Positions 26,624-34,139 of a DNA stretch of 40,820 nucleotides are shown one piece after another. The notes under the pieces were generated by a model, which saw only the letters and a list, made by a program, of their open reading frames with translations, ran no database searches and had not been told where the DNA came from. Each line of letters begins with the position of its first letter. Position 1 is the stretch's first letter. The translations under genes were made by a program, and so were the position numbers. Source of the stretch: Clostridiales bacterium (GTDB lineage Bacteria; Bacillota; Clostridia; Oscillospirales; Oscillospiraceae); NCBI GenBank assembly GCA_018374635.1, contig JAHAEW010000022.1:1-40820 (forward strand), read 5' to 3'.

Positions 26624-27367
26624 ATGAATCTCACCGGAAAGAACGCCCTTGTCACCGGCGGCAGCCGGGGCATCGGACGGGCCGTATGCCTGGAGCTGGC
26701 CCGTCAGGGGGCCAATGTGGCGGTCAACTACGCCGGAAACGCCCAGGCCGCCGAGGACGTGGCCGCCGCCTGCCGCGCGCTGGGGGTGGAGTCCTTTGCC
26801 GTCCGGGCCGATGTGGCGGACGCCGCCGCGGTGGACGCCATGGTGAAGCAGGTCATCGAGACCTTTGGCTCCCTCCACATCCTGGTCAACAACGCGGGCA
26901 TCACGAGAGACAAGCTGGCCCTTCAGATGAAGGAGGAGGAGTTTGACGCCGTGGTGGACACCAACCTGAAGGGGGCCTTCCTCTGCATGAAGGCGGCTTA
27001 CCGGCCCATGATGAAGCAGCGGTACGGGCGGATCATCAACCTCTCCAGCGTGGTGGGCCTGCGGGGCAATCCCGGCCAGGCCAACTATGCCGCCAGCAAG
27101 GCCGGGCTCATCGGCATGAGCAAGTCCATCGCCAAGGAGCTGGCCAGCCGCAATGTCACGGTCAATCTGGTGGCCCCCGGCTTCATCGACACCGACATGA
27201 CCGCCGTGCTGCCCGAGGCCGCGCGGGAGGCTCTCCTCAAGTCCATCCCCATGGGCCGCCTGGGACAGAGCGAGGACGTGGCCCGGGCCGTCGCTTTTTT
27301 TGCCGCCGAGGAGGCGGGATACATCACCGGCCAGGTCCTCTGTGTGGACGGCGGCATGGCGGTGTAA
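26624..27367 (+). CDS. fabG: 3-oxoacyl-ACP reductase
   Basis: About 247 residues, a short-chain dehydrogenase using NADPH. It has the cofactor motif TGGSRGIG, NNAG, catalytic Ser in NLSSVVG and YAASK with Tyr and Lys. Two ATGs lie 6 bp apart; the second (26624) is 7 nt from AAAGGAG, while the first overlaps the fabD stop and is 1 nt from it, so I use the second. Confidence 0.96.
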   Translation: MNLTGKNALVTGGSRGIGRAVCLELARQGANVAVNYAGNAQAAEDVAAACRALGVESFAVRADVADAAAVDAMVKQVIETFGSLHILVNNAGITRDKLALQMKEEEFDAVVDTNLKGAFLCMKAAYRPMMKQRYGRIINLSSVVGLRGNPGQANYAASKAGLIGMSKSIAKELASRNVTVNLVAPGFIDTDMTAVLPEAAREALLKSIPMGRLGQSEDVARAVAFFAAEEAGYITGQVLCVDGGMAV

Positions 27368-27413
27368 GTCCTCTCCATCCCACAAAACTGTCTCTCCGAA
27401 AGGAAGGAACACT

Positions 27414-28655
27414 ATGGAAAAACGACGCGTTGTCATCACCGGAATGGGCGCCGTCACGCCCATCGGCAAGACAGCCGAGGAGTCCTGGGCCGCCGCCAAA
27501 GCCGGCGTGTGCGGGATTGACAGCATCCGGCAGTACGATACCTCCAAGATGAAGGTCAAGCTGGCCGGCGAGGTCAAGGATTTTCAGGCGGAGGACTATC
27601 TGGAGCGCCGGGAGGCCCGGCGCATGGACCGCTTCACCCAGTTCGCCATGGCAGCCGCCGCTGAGGCGCTGGAGCAGAGCGGCCTTGACCTGGAGCGGGA
27701 GGACGCCGCCCGCTGCGGCGTGGCGGTCTCCAGCGGGATCGGCGGGATGAATACCATCCAGAACGAGTGCCTTAAGGGGGCGGAAAAGGGTTTTGACCGG
27801 ATCTCCCCTTTCTTTATTCCCATGATCATCCCCAACATTGCCGCGGGGCAGATCGCCATCAAGTACGGTCTCCAGGGCATGTGCACCTGTCCGGTGGCCG
27901 CCTGCGCGGGGGGAAGCAACGCCGTGGGCGACGCCTTCCGTCACATCCGGGACGGCTATGCCGAGGTCATGGTCTGCGGCGGCGCCGAGTCCACCATCGC
28001 CGAGATGGGCCTGGGAGGATTCACCAGCCTCCACGCGGTCACCACCGTGTCTGACCCGGCCCGGGCCTCCATCCCCTTTGACGCTGAGCGCTCCGGCTTT
28101 GTCATGGGCGAGGGCGCCGGCATCCTGGTGCTGGAAGAACATGGGCACGCCAAGGCCCGGGGCGCCAAGATCCTGGGTGAGATCGTGGGCTACGGCGTCA
28201 ACTGCGACGCCCACCACATCACCGCCCCCTGCCCCGACGGCGCGGGCGCGGCCGCCTGTATGAGGCTGGCCCTTCAGGACGCGGGCATCGCCCCGGAGGA
28301 AGTGGACTACATCAACGCCCACGGGACCTCCACGCCGCTCAACGACTCCGGCGAGACCCAGGCTGTCAAGTCCGCGTTCGGCGCGCACGCCTACAAGCTG
28401 ATGATGAGTTCCACCAAGTCCATGACCGGCCATCTGCTGGGCGCCAGCGGCGCGGTGGCCTCCATTTTCTCGGTGCTGGCGCTGCGGGATCAGTTCGCGC
28501 CCCCGACCATTCACTATCAGGTCCCCGATCCCGCCTGTGATCTGGACATCGTGCCCAATGAGGGCCGCCCCGCGGCCATCCGGCACGCCATGGTCAACGC
28601 CTTTGGCTTCGGCGGACACAACGCCAGCCTTATCTTCAAGCGTCTGGAGGAGTAA
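27414..28655 (+). CDS. fabF: Beta-ketoacyl-ACP synthase II
   Basis: A 413-residue elongating condensing enzyme. It has RRVVITGMGAVTPIG at the N-terminus, the nucleophile Cys164 in PVAACAGGSNAVGDAF, and the two catalytic His in NAHGTSTPLND and TKSMTGHLLGASGA. The start follows AAAGGAAGG. No second condensing enzyme (FabB type) is seen, so FabF and FabH do all condensations encoded here. Confidence 0.96.
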   Translation: MEKRRVVITGMGAVTPIGKTAEESWAAAKAGVCGIDSIRQYDTSKMKVKLAGEVKDFQAEDYLERREARRMDRFTQFAMAAAAEALEQSGLDLEREDAARCGVAVSSGIGGMNTIQNECLKGAEKGFDRISPFFIPMIIPNIAAGQIAIKYGLQGMCTCPVAACAGGSNAVGDAFRHIRDGYAEVMVCGGAESTIAEMGLGGFTSLHAVTTVSDPARASIPFDAERSGFVMGEGAGILVLEEHGHAKARGAKILGEIVGYGVNCDAHHITAPCPDGAGAAACMRLALQDAGIAPEEVDYINAHGTSTPLNDSGETQAVKSAFGAHAYKLMMSSTKSMTGHLLGASGAVASIFSVLALRDQFAPPTIHYQVPDPACDLDIVPNEGRPAAIRHAMVNAFGFGGHNASLIFKRLEE

Positions 28656-28658
28656 GAC

Positions 28659-29084
28659 ATGGAACTGGACATCAAGGAGATCATGGAGCTCCTGCCACAC
28701 CGCCCCCCCTTCCTGCTGGTGGACCGGATCGTGGAGTGCGAGCCGGGCAGGTCCGCCAAGGGCGTCAAATGCGTGAGCATGAACGAGCCCTTCTTCCCCG
28801 GCCACTTTCCCGGACAGCCCATCATGCCAGGCGTGCTCATCCTGGAGGCCCTGGCCCAGACCGGCGCGGTGGCCGCTTTGAGCCTGCCTGAAAACCGGGG
28901 CAGGCTGGCCGTATTCGGCGGGGTCAAGAACTGCCGCTTCAAAAAGCCGGTCACGCCCGGGGATGTGCTGGAGCTCTCCTGTGAGCTGGTGGAGCGGCGG
29001 GGGCCCATCGGCTACGGAAAGGCCGTGGCCCGGGTGGGCGGAAAAATCGCCGCCCAGGCCGAGCTGACCTTTGTGATTCAGTGA
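28659..29084 (+). CDS. fabZ: 3-hydroxyacyl-ACP dehydratase
   Basis: A 141-residue hot-dog fold dehydratase. It has LLPHRPPFLLVDRI at the N-terminus, the catalytic His in FFPGHFPGQPIMPGVL and Glu in LEALAQTGA. It begins 3 bp after fabF. It completes the elongation cycle; no FabA or FabM isomerase for unsaturated chains is encoded nearby. Confidence 0.96.
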   Translation: MELDIKEIMELLPHRPPFLLVDRIVECEPGRSAKGVKCVSMNEPFFPGHFPGQPIMPGVLILEALAQTGAVAALSLPENRGRLAVFGGVKNCRFKKPVTPGDVLELSCELVERRGPIGYGKAVARVGGKIAAQAELTFVIQ

Positions 29085-29091
29085 CATCCGG

Positions 29092-29120
29092 TTGCCTCCG
29101 CGGCGGAATTTTGGTAAAAT
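29092..29120 (+). promoter_or_regulatory. Internal promoter of the MarR gene
   Basis: TTGCCT and TAAAAT are 17 bp apart, just after the fabZ stop. This would allow the regulator to be made independently of the long fab transcript. Confidence 0.6.
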
Positions 29121-29157
29121 GAAGACAATCATGTGGAGAAGTGCGGAGGAAGGGCCT

Positions 29158-29616
29158 ATGCTGGATCAGACATTCAACAGTGTGTATACCAAATTCAAGC
29201 TCCATTTTTATAAGGCGGTATTTTCCCGCTTTCAGGACCGGGAGGCCAGCCTCACCGCTGTGGAGACCTTCTGTATGGAGATCATCATGGCGCTGGGCCG
29301 GCCGACCATCAATGAGTTCGCCCGGTTTGTAAATATCTCGCCGCCCAACGCGGCCTATAAAGTCAACAGCCTGATCCAGAAGGGGTATGTCCGCAAGGAG
29401 CAGTCGCCGGAGGACAAGCGGGAGTACCACCTCTCTGTGACCCAGAAGTACATCGACTACTATAACATCAGCTACGGCTATCTGACCACGGTCATGGAGC
29501 GCATTAAGCGCCGCTTCCCCGCGGAAGACGCCAAGCGGCTGGAGGAGATGCTCCGCATCATCTCCGCCGAGCTGATGCCTGAGATCGCCCTTCCCGCCGA
29601 GCCCCACGCCCCCTGA
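29158..29616 (+). CDS. MarR-family regulator, probable fab operon controller
   Basis: About 152 residues with a winged helix-turn-helix (about 45-100): TINEFARFVNISPPNAAYKVNSLIQKGYVRKE followed by a wing with EDKREYHLSVT, flanked by helical dimerisation segments. MarR-type proteins next to fab genes in Firmicutes (FabT) repress fatty-acid synthesis with acyl-ACP as co-repressor. Similar use is likely here but not proven. GGAGGAAGG precedes the ATG at 29158; a frame opening 22 codons earlier overlaps the promoter. It is followed by a strong terminator that closes the operon. Confidence 0.85.
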   Translation: MLDQTFNSVYTKFKLHFYKAVFSRFQDREASLTAVETFCMEIIMALGRPTINEFARFVNISPPNAAYKVNSLIQKGYVRKEQSPEDKREYHLSVTQKYIDYYNISYGYLTTVMERIKRRFPAEDAKRLEEMLRIISAELMPEIALPAEPHAP

Positions 29617-29626
29617 CCGGATCTTT

Positions 29627-29665
29627 GCGCCCGGCCGCCGGAATCCCCGGCGGCCGGGCGCTTTT
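29627..29665 (+). terminator. Terminator of the fatty-acid operon
   Basis: A perfect 15-bp GC stem (29627-29641 with 29647-29661, loop AATCC) is followed by TTTT. Confidence 0.9.
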
Positions 29666-29736
29666 CACGCACCGCCCCCTCCGTCCCGGCATATGGTGAG
29701 AATGGAATGAATTTACCGAAACGGAGGGTCTTTTCT

Positions 29737-30822
29737 ATGGGTGCAACGCCACGGATCCAATTTTATCTGGGAGCCAATTCCCCACAGGGATTTTATTCTA
29801 TCTATGACCAGCTCCTCGCCCCCGGACCGGCGGAGGACTATTTCCTTCTGAAGGGCGGGCCGGGCTGTGGAAAATCCACTCTGATGCGGCGGGTGGGCCG
29901 GGCCATGGAGGAGCGCGGCCTGCGTGTGGAGTACATCCAGTGCTCCGGCGATCCCGACTCCCTGGACGCCGTACATATTCCAGAGCTCCACGCCGCGGTG
30001 GTGGACGCCACGGCGCCCCACGTCATTGAGCCCACCTGCCCCGGCGCGGTGGACCGGTATGTGAACCTGGGGGAGTGTTACGATGTTCCCGCCCTCAAGG
30101 CCATCCGGGAGGAGCTGACCGGATGCATGGAGGGCTATCCGGAGTGTTACCGCCGGGCTTACCGCTGCCTGGCCGCCGCGGCCCAGATCGAGGCCGACCG
30201 CCGCGCCCTGCTCCTTACTCCGGCGGTGGAGGAGCGGATGGTAAAGCGGGCCAGGGGCATCCTCTCCCGGGAGTGCAGGCGGACCGGCAAGGAGCCCGGT
30301 CAGGCCAGATCCCGCTTCCTGGACGCCATCTCCTGCCGGGGGGTGCTGTGCAACTTTGAGACCGCCGAGGGGCTGTGCCGCCGCCTCTACGAGCTGTGCG
30401 ACAACTGGGGGCTGGCCCATCCCCTCCTGTCCTGTCTGGCGGCGGGGGCCCGGGCGGCGGGATACGACGTCATCCTCTGCCCCGACCCCATGGACCCGGA
30501 GCGGCTGCGCCATGTGCTCATCCCGGCGCTGTCCCTGGGGTTCGTCTCCAGCACCTCCGCCCTGCCCTGCCCGGGCAAGCGGCCCTACCGCCGCCTGCGC
30601 ATCGACGCCATGGCGGACCAGGAGCAGCTGCGGCGGAACAAGGGCCGCCTGCGCTTCTCCCGCAAGATGTCCGCCGCTCTGGTGGACGAGGCGGTGGAGG
30701 CGATGGCCCAGGCCAAAGCCATGCACGATGCGCTGGAGGCCCTCTATAATCCCCATGTGGACTTTGACCGGGTCCACGCCCAGGCGGACGCCATCGCCGC
30801 GGAGCTGCTGGCACGGGCCTGA
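29737..30822 (+). CDS. PRK06851-like two-half P-loop ATPase
   Basis: About 361 residues, resembling an uncharacterised ATPase family of spore-forming Firmicutes (PRK06851 as I recall). The first half has a Walker A motif GGPGCGKST (40-48) followed by RVEYIQCSGDPDSLDAVHIPEL. The second half repeats the pattern (YDVILCPDPMDPERLRHVLIPAL, about 243-265), but the place expected for its P-loop reads GLAHPLLSCL and lacks Gly-Lys-Ser. It thus seems to be an internal duplication with one dead nucleotide site. Several Cys are scattered in the middle. The ATG at 29737 follows GGAGGG; an earlier ATG at 29707 has a poor site. Function is unknown. Confidence 0.75.
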   Translation: MGATPRIQFYLGANSPQGFYSIYDQLLAPGPAEDYFLLKGGPGCGKSTLMRRVGRAMEERGLRVEYIQCSGDPDSLDAVHIPELHAAVVDATAPHVIEPTCPGAVDRYVNLGECYDVPALKAIREELTGCMEGYPECYRRAYRCLAAAAQIEADRRALLLTPAVEERMVKRARGILSRECRRTGKEPGQARSRFLDAISCRGVLCNFETAEGLCRRLYELCDNWGLAHPLLSCLAAGARAAGYDVILCPDPMDPERLRHVLIPALSLGFVSSTSALPCPGKRPYRRLRIDAMADQEQLRRNKGRLRFSRKMSAALVDEAVEAMAQAKAMHDALEALYNPHVDFDRVHAQADAIAAELLARA

Positions 30823-30827
30823 ACGGG

Positions 30828-30870
30828 GCAAAAGACCGTACGGAGCGCTGACCTCCGTACGGTCTTTTGC
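30828..30870. terminator. Bidirectional terminator
   Basis: A perfect 18-bp stem (30828-30845 with 30853-30870, loop of 7) includes four A and four T at its outer ends. It serves the convergent ATPase and phosphoesterase genes. Confidence 0.88.
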
Positions 30871-30871
30871 A

Positions 30872-31972
30872 TCAGGAGTGAAGGCGGCCGGTATACCAGC
30901 CGGTGACGCCCGCCTTCTTGGCCAGATAGCCCCGGGAGGTGGCGCGCACGATGGAGAGCGCGTCCCCCGGCTCCACCGGGAGGCGGTAGTCGGTGGAATC
31001 CTCGCACCGGGTCACGCCACCCTTTTCATAGAGGTACTCGGTGAGGATGTCCAGCACCCGGCCGCTGGCCAGGTGGCGGCAGCGGGAGAACTCTTCCCCC
31101 CGCTCCAGCACCTCCACCGGGTTTTCGTGCCAGCGGATGTTGATGGAGTCCGTGGAGGCATCCTGGCGGTCCAGGGCCACGGCGGTGGGAAGGCCGTCGT
31201 AGCTCTGCCAGGAGAAGTCCTCCGACGCCCCGTCCGGGAGGATGAGGGCGTTGAGCTGCCCGTCCCATTTGAGCTGACAGCCCCCGTCGATGCTGATGAT
31301 GTGCCGCTCGGGCAGGATGATGGGGGCCGCCGAGGGGATGCTGGGGTCGTAGAGGGTGACCGGCCAGTGCCCCACCACCACCCAGCGGTGGAAGGAGAGG
31401 CCGAGTCCCAGGAAATTGTCGTTTTTCATGCACCGCCAGGCGGAGAGCTCCTCCAGCCGGTCCTCCCGGTACACCCCGCCGTGGACGAAGAGAAAGCGCT
31501 CGCTGAGCAGAATGGTGGGCAGGGCGCGGAGGAAGGCCAGCTCGGGCGCGAAGCGCTCCCGGATGACGGCGCGCAGGCGGGGGAAGTCCGCCGGGCTCTC
31601 CAGCGGCACCCCCGCCTCCCGGGCCATCTGGGTGAGGACGCACTTCTCCCCCCAGCCAAAGACGTAGCTGTCGTAGAATTCCGGCGGGATGTCGGGGGTC
31701 TGGTCCACAAAGTGAAAGGTCAGGTTGTCGCAGTTGCCGCAGAGCATATGGATCTCACAGCGCTCGCGCAGGGCCATGACATAGCGCAGGGTGGCCAGAC
31801 TGTCCACCCCCTTCTCCAGCACGTCCCCCAGGAGGATGAGAATGTCGTCCGCGCAGAAGCCCACCTGCCGGAGCAGGGCTTCAAAAAAGGCGAGATTGCC
31901 GTGTATGTCGCTGATGACCAGCACCCGGCGGCCCGCCGGGAGCCGGATGGGTTCTACCTTAGCCAGTTCCAT
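30872..31972 (-). CDS. Calcineurin-like metallophosphoesterase with C-terminal SH3-like segment
   Basis: About 366 residues. Metal motifs are in order: SDIHGN, GDVLEKG, CGNCDN, FVHGG and VVGHWP, as in serine/threonine-phosphatase or diadenosine-polyphosphatase-like enzymes. After the catalytic domain a C-terminal piece (YRLPVEPGDALSIV, KKAGVTGWYTGRL) looks like an SH3-type fold. There is no signal peptide. The ATG at 31972 follows GAGGAAA; a 36-codon longer frame runs through the promoter and is rejected. The substrate is unknown. Confidence 0.88.
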   Translation of the reverse strand: MELAKVEPIRLPAGRRVLVISDIHGNLAFFEALLRQVGFCADDILILLGDVLEKGVDSLATLRYVMALRERCEIHMLCGNCDNLTFHFVDQTPDIPPEFYDSYVFGWGEKCVLTQMAREAGVPLESPADFPRLRAVIRERFAPELAFLRALPTILLSERFLFVHGGVYREDRLEELSAWRCMKNDNFLGLGLSFHRWVVVGHWPVTLYDPSIPSAAPIILPERHIISIDGGCQLKWDGQLNALILPDGASEDFSWQSYDGLPTAVALDRQDASTDSINIRWHENPVEVLERGEEFSRCRHLASGRVLDILTEYLYEKGGVTRCEDSTDYRLPVEPGDALSIVRATSRGYLAKKAGVTGWYTGRLHS

Positions 31973-32015
31973 GGTGTTTCCTCGTCTGAATCGTTGAAAT
32001 GAAAGCGTTTTATTT

Positions 32016-32043
32016 ATTCTAGCACAGTTTCCGCCCGGTGCAA
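32016..32043 (-). promoter_or_regulatory. Promoter of the metallophosphoesterase gene
   Basis: On the minus strand TTGCAC and TAGAAT are 16 bp apart, the latter preceded by TGC (extended -10). It is about 41 bp from the divergent ECF-type element at 32085. Confidence 0.65.
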
Positions 32044-32084
32044 AGCGGGGCGCCGGAGAAGAAAATGAAGAAAAATACAAAAAA

Positions 32085-32114
32085 GGTGTCTCAAAACGGC
32101 CGGCTCGTCCGTTA
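32085..32114 (+). promoter_or_regulatory. ECF-type promoter element, copy 1
   Basis: GGTGTCTCAAA, 14 nt, then CGTTA. An identical arrangement stands at 33490-33519. Taking TGTCTC as -35 and CGTTA as -10 gives 17 bp spacing, normal for ECF sigma factors. It lies 65 bp before the sigma gene, consistent with autoregulation. A TATAAT overlaps the -10 here (GTTATAATA), but without a good sigma-A -35. Confidence 0.65.
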
Positions 32115-32179
32115 TAATACTAGGGAGAATATCCGCGTTCTGCACTGCGCAGGTTAGAATGCGGCGAGGAGAGGATAAT

Positions 32180-32728
32180 ATGCTGTCCCTTTGCCTGTCG
32201 CTGCTGGAGAGCGATGGGGACCGGGCGCTCTTCCGGGAGTTCCACCGCCGGTATGAGCGCAAACTCTACACCGTGGCCCTGGGTCTGCTGCGGGACCCGC
32301 GGCGGGCGGAGGAGGCCGTGCAGGAGGCCATGGTCCACATTGCCGGGCACTTTGACCAGTTCAAAAAAATTTTTGCAGAAGACTGTCTCAAAATCGGCCC
32401 CTGGGCCGTTATTATCGTGAAACACGCCGCGCTGGACCTGCTGCGGGCGGACGAGCGGCTCACCGCCCTGCCGGAGCACTGGGAGGCCCCGGCCGCCGAG
32501 ACCGCCGAGAGCGCGGACGGCTACCGCCGCCTGGTGGAGCTCATCCGCGCCATGCCGGAGCGGGACCGGGAGGTGCTGGAGCTGCGCTTCGTGCGGGAGT
32601 GGGAGATCCGGGACATCGCCCGCCGCCTGTCCATCAGCGAGACCGCCGCCCGCAAGCGGGTGGACCGGGCCCGCGCCCGGCTGGTGGCGGTGCTGCGGAG
32701 GGAGGGATATGATGAGTATGGAAACTGA
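32180..32728 (+). CDS. ECF-type RNA polymerase sigma factor
   Basis: About 182 residues with sigma region 2 (LFREFHRRYERKLYTVALGLL, DPRRAEEAVQEAM) and region 4 (LIRAMPERDREVLELRFVRE, IRDIARRLSISETAARKRV). Regions 1.2 and 3 are absent, as in the ECF group. The ATG at 32180 follows GAGGAGAGG. It overlaps the next gene by 20 bp. The promoter element in front and its twin before the secreted-protein cassette suggest that this factor controls both. Confidence 0.92.
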   Translation: MLSLCLSLLESDGDRALFREFHRRYERKLYTVALGLLRDPRRAEEAVQEAMVHIAGHFDQFKKIFAEDCLKIGPWAVIIVKHAALDLLRADERLTALPEHWEAPAAETAESADGYRRLVELIRAMPERDREVLELRFVREWEIRDIARRLSISETAARKRVDRARARLVAVLRREGYDEYGN

Positions 32729-33422
32729 GCGGGATGCGCGGCTGCGGGATGCTCTGCTGGAGGCGGCCCGGCTGGACGGGGAGGCAGCCCTGGCCGCCCT
32801 GCCGGGGGAGCCGGAGTTCTCCCGGGACTACCTGCGGGCGCGTGAATGCCTTCTGCGCGCTCCGTTCCGCTATGCCAGGCGGCGCGCCATGCCCCGGCGG
32901 CAGAGCGCGCTGCGATATGCGGCCTGCGCGCTGGTGGCGCTGGTCCTGTCCGCCGCGCTGGTCCTGGCCGCGAACCCGGCGGCCCGGGCCTGGGTGGTGC
33001 GGATGTGGAACACCTGGCACCCGGAATACACCGAGTATCAGTTTCAGGGGGACGGCGGGGAACCCGCCCCGCTGGGGGTCTGGCGGCCCACCTATGTGCC
33101 GGAGGGGTATGTGGAATGGGATAGACACGAAACAGATACTCTGCGTTCCATCTATTATGTCAACAAAGAGAAATATCTTCTTTCTTTGACTTATAGACCC
33201 CTCTCAAATAGTGGGAGCATGTTACTTGATAATGAACATAGTATATTCCGACAGGGAATGGTTCACGACATACCCGCCGATCTATATATAGGGATTGAGC
33301 AGGACGATGTGAGCACGGTAATTTGGGTAGATGAAAGCAAAGATGTTATTTTTTCAGTGGATGGTGTTTTAGATGAGGCAGAACTTCTGCGTGTAGCGGA
33401 GAGTGTTGCGCTTATGTCCTGA
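32709..33422 (+). CDS. Membrane-anchored DUF4367-type protein, probable anti-sigma factor
   Basis: A 237-residue protein with a cytoplasmic N-terminal part (about 1-68), one membrane span (about 70-88) and an outer domain. The outer domain starts with PLGVWRPTYVPEGYV and resembles DUF4367. The position, overlapping the sigma gene by 20 bp, is that of an anti-sigma factor. I see no HxxxCxxC zinc motif in the N-terminal part. Three ATGs (32709, 32712, 32718) lie close together after GGAGGG, so the exact start is uncertain. Base composition changes sharply near 33120 (about residue 137), from GC-rich to AT-rich, although the frame is intact. Confidence 0.75.
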   Translation: MMSMETERDARLRDALLEAARLDGEAALAALPGEPEFSRDYLRARECLLRAPFRYARRRAMPRRQSALRYAACALVALVLSAALVLAANPAARAWVVRMWNTWHPEYTEYQFQGDGGEPAPLGVWRPTYVPEGYVEWDRHETDTLRSIYYVNKEKYLLSLTYRPLSNSGSMLLDNEHSIFRQGMVHDIPADLYIGIEQDDVSTVIWVDESKDVIFSVDGVLDEAELLRVAESVALMS

Positions 33423-33489
33423 GTTTTCTTCTGGTCTCCCGATGCGGGGCCGGAACCTTTTTTAAAAATTTTCAAAAAAACTGAAAAAA

Positions 33490-33519
33490 GGTGTCTCAAA
33501 TCACGGAGCTGGTACGTTA
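33490..33519 (+). promoter_or_regulatory. ECF-type promoter element, copy 2
   Basis: GGTGTCTCAAA, 14 nt, then CGTTA, with the same spacing as at 32085-32114 and a run of A just upstream in both. The surrounding sequences otherwise differ. It heads the AT-rich leader of the secreted-protein cassette. Confidence 0.65.
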
Positions 33520-33711
33520 ATAGAATAGAGGCTTGAAGGCCGGAAAAAGCAGGTATCCCGGAAAAGGTGATACATCTAGAAAAGTGCGTAATTTTAATAA
33601 AAATAAATAAAAATAAAATAAAATATAACAAAAAAGTTTACAAAAATGAAAAAGAGTGTATAATGAGTGACAGGGAAGATATCCTGAATCTGTAAGAAAG
33701 AGGCGATTCCA
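33520..33711 (+). promoter_or_regulatory. AT-rich leader with a second, sigma-A-like promoter
   Basis: About 190 bp without a gene. It contains a very A-rich run (about 33590-33635) and then TTTACA (33637-33642), 16 bp, TATAAT (33659-33664). The cassette can therefore be read from both the ECF-type element and this promoter. A-rich sequence in front of -35 may act as an UP element. Confidence 0.55.
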
Positions 33712-34116
33712 ATGAAGATGATGAAACGAGTGTGCTCCCTGGCCCTGGCCCTGGCGCTGATGATGTTGTGTTCAGCGGGGGCGCTGGCGGCGGAGGTCCG
33801 GTGGAATAGTGGGGCACGTGTCTATCCAGACCTTTCACGGAGTGGAACATCACTGACTTGTCAACTACAAGTGAGAGCACAGTCTGTGACAGATGAGATT
33901 TCCGCCAACATCTCTTTGGCGAAGCAGCGTGCCAACGGCGGCTGGGAGGTACTGGACTACTGGACCGGAGAAGAGGGCACCGGAACACTGAACTTCCGGG
34001 AGACCTATACAAGCTCCGAAGTGACCGGCGGCACCTACCGGCTGAGCTACACCGTCACCGTCACCAGTTCCAAGGGGAGCGACGTGATTGAAGGGGAGAA
34101 AGAATGTAAACTATAA
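33712..34116 (+). CDS. Small secreted protein of unknown function
   Basis: A 134-residue protein with a clear signal peptide (basic MKMMKR, hydrophobic LALALALMMLC, cleavage after about residue 26-27 in GALAAEV). The mature part of about 108 residues is rich in Ser/Thr and alternating strands (LTCQLQVRAQSV, TYRLSYTVTVTSS), suggesting a small all-beta domain. I do not recognise the family with certainty. AAGAGGCG precedes the ATG. It is the first gene after the two promoters and 23 bp before the next. Confidence 0.75.
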   Translation: MKMMKRVCSLALALALMMLCSAGALAAEVRWNSGARVYPDLSRSGTSLTCQLQVRAQSVTDEISANISLAKQRANGGWEVLDYWTGEEGTGTLNFRETYTSSEVTGGTYRLSYTVTVTSSKGSDVIEGEKECKL

Positions 34117-34139
34117 AGATTAAGAAAAGAGGTAGGAAG

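Noticed and set aside
27324..29132. A 602-codon minus-strand frame opposite fabF and fabZ
   Set aside because: A shadow spanning two well-identified genes; composition typical of antisense frames in GC-rich DNA.
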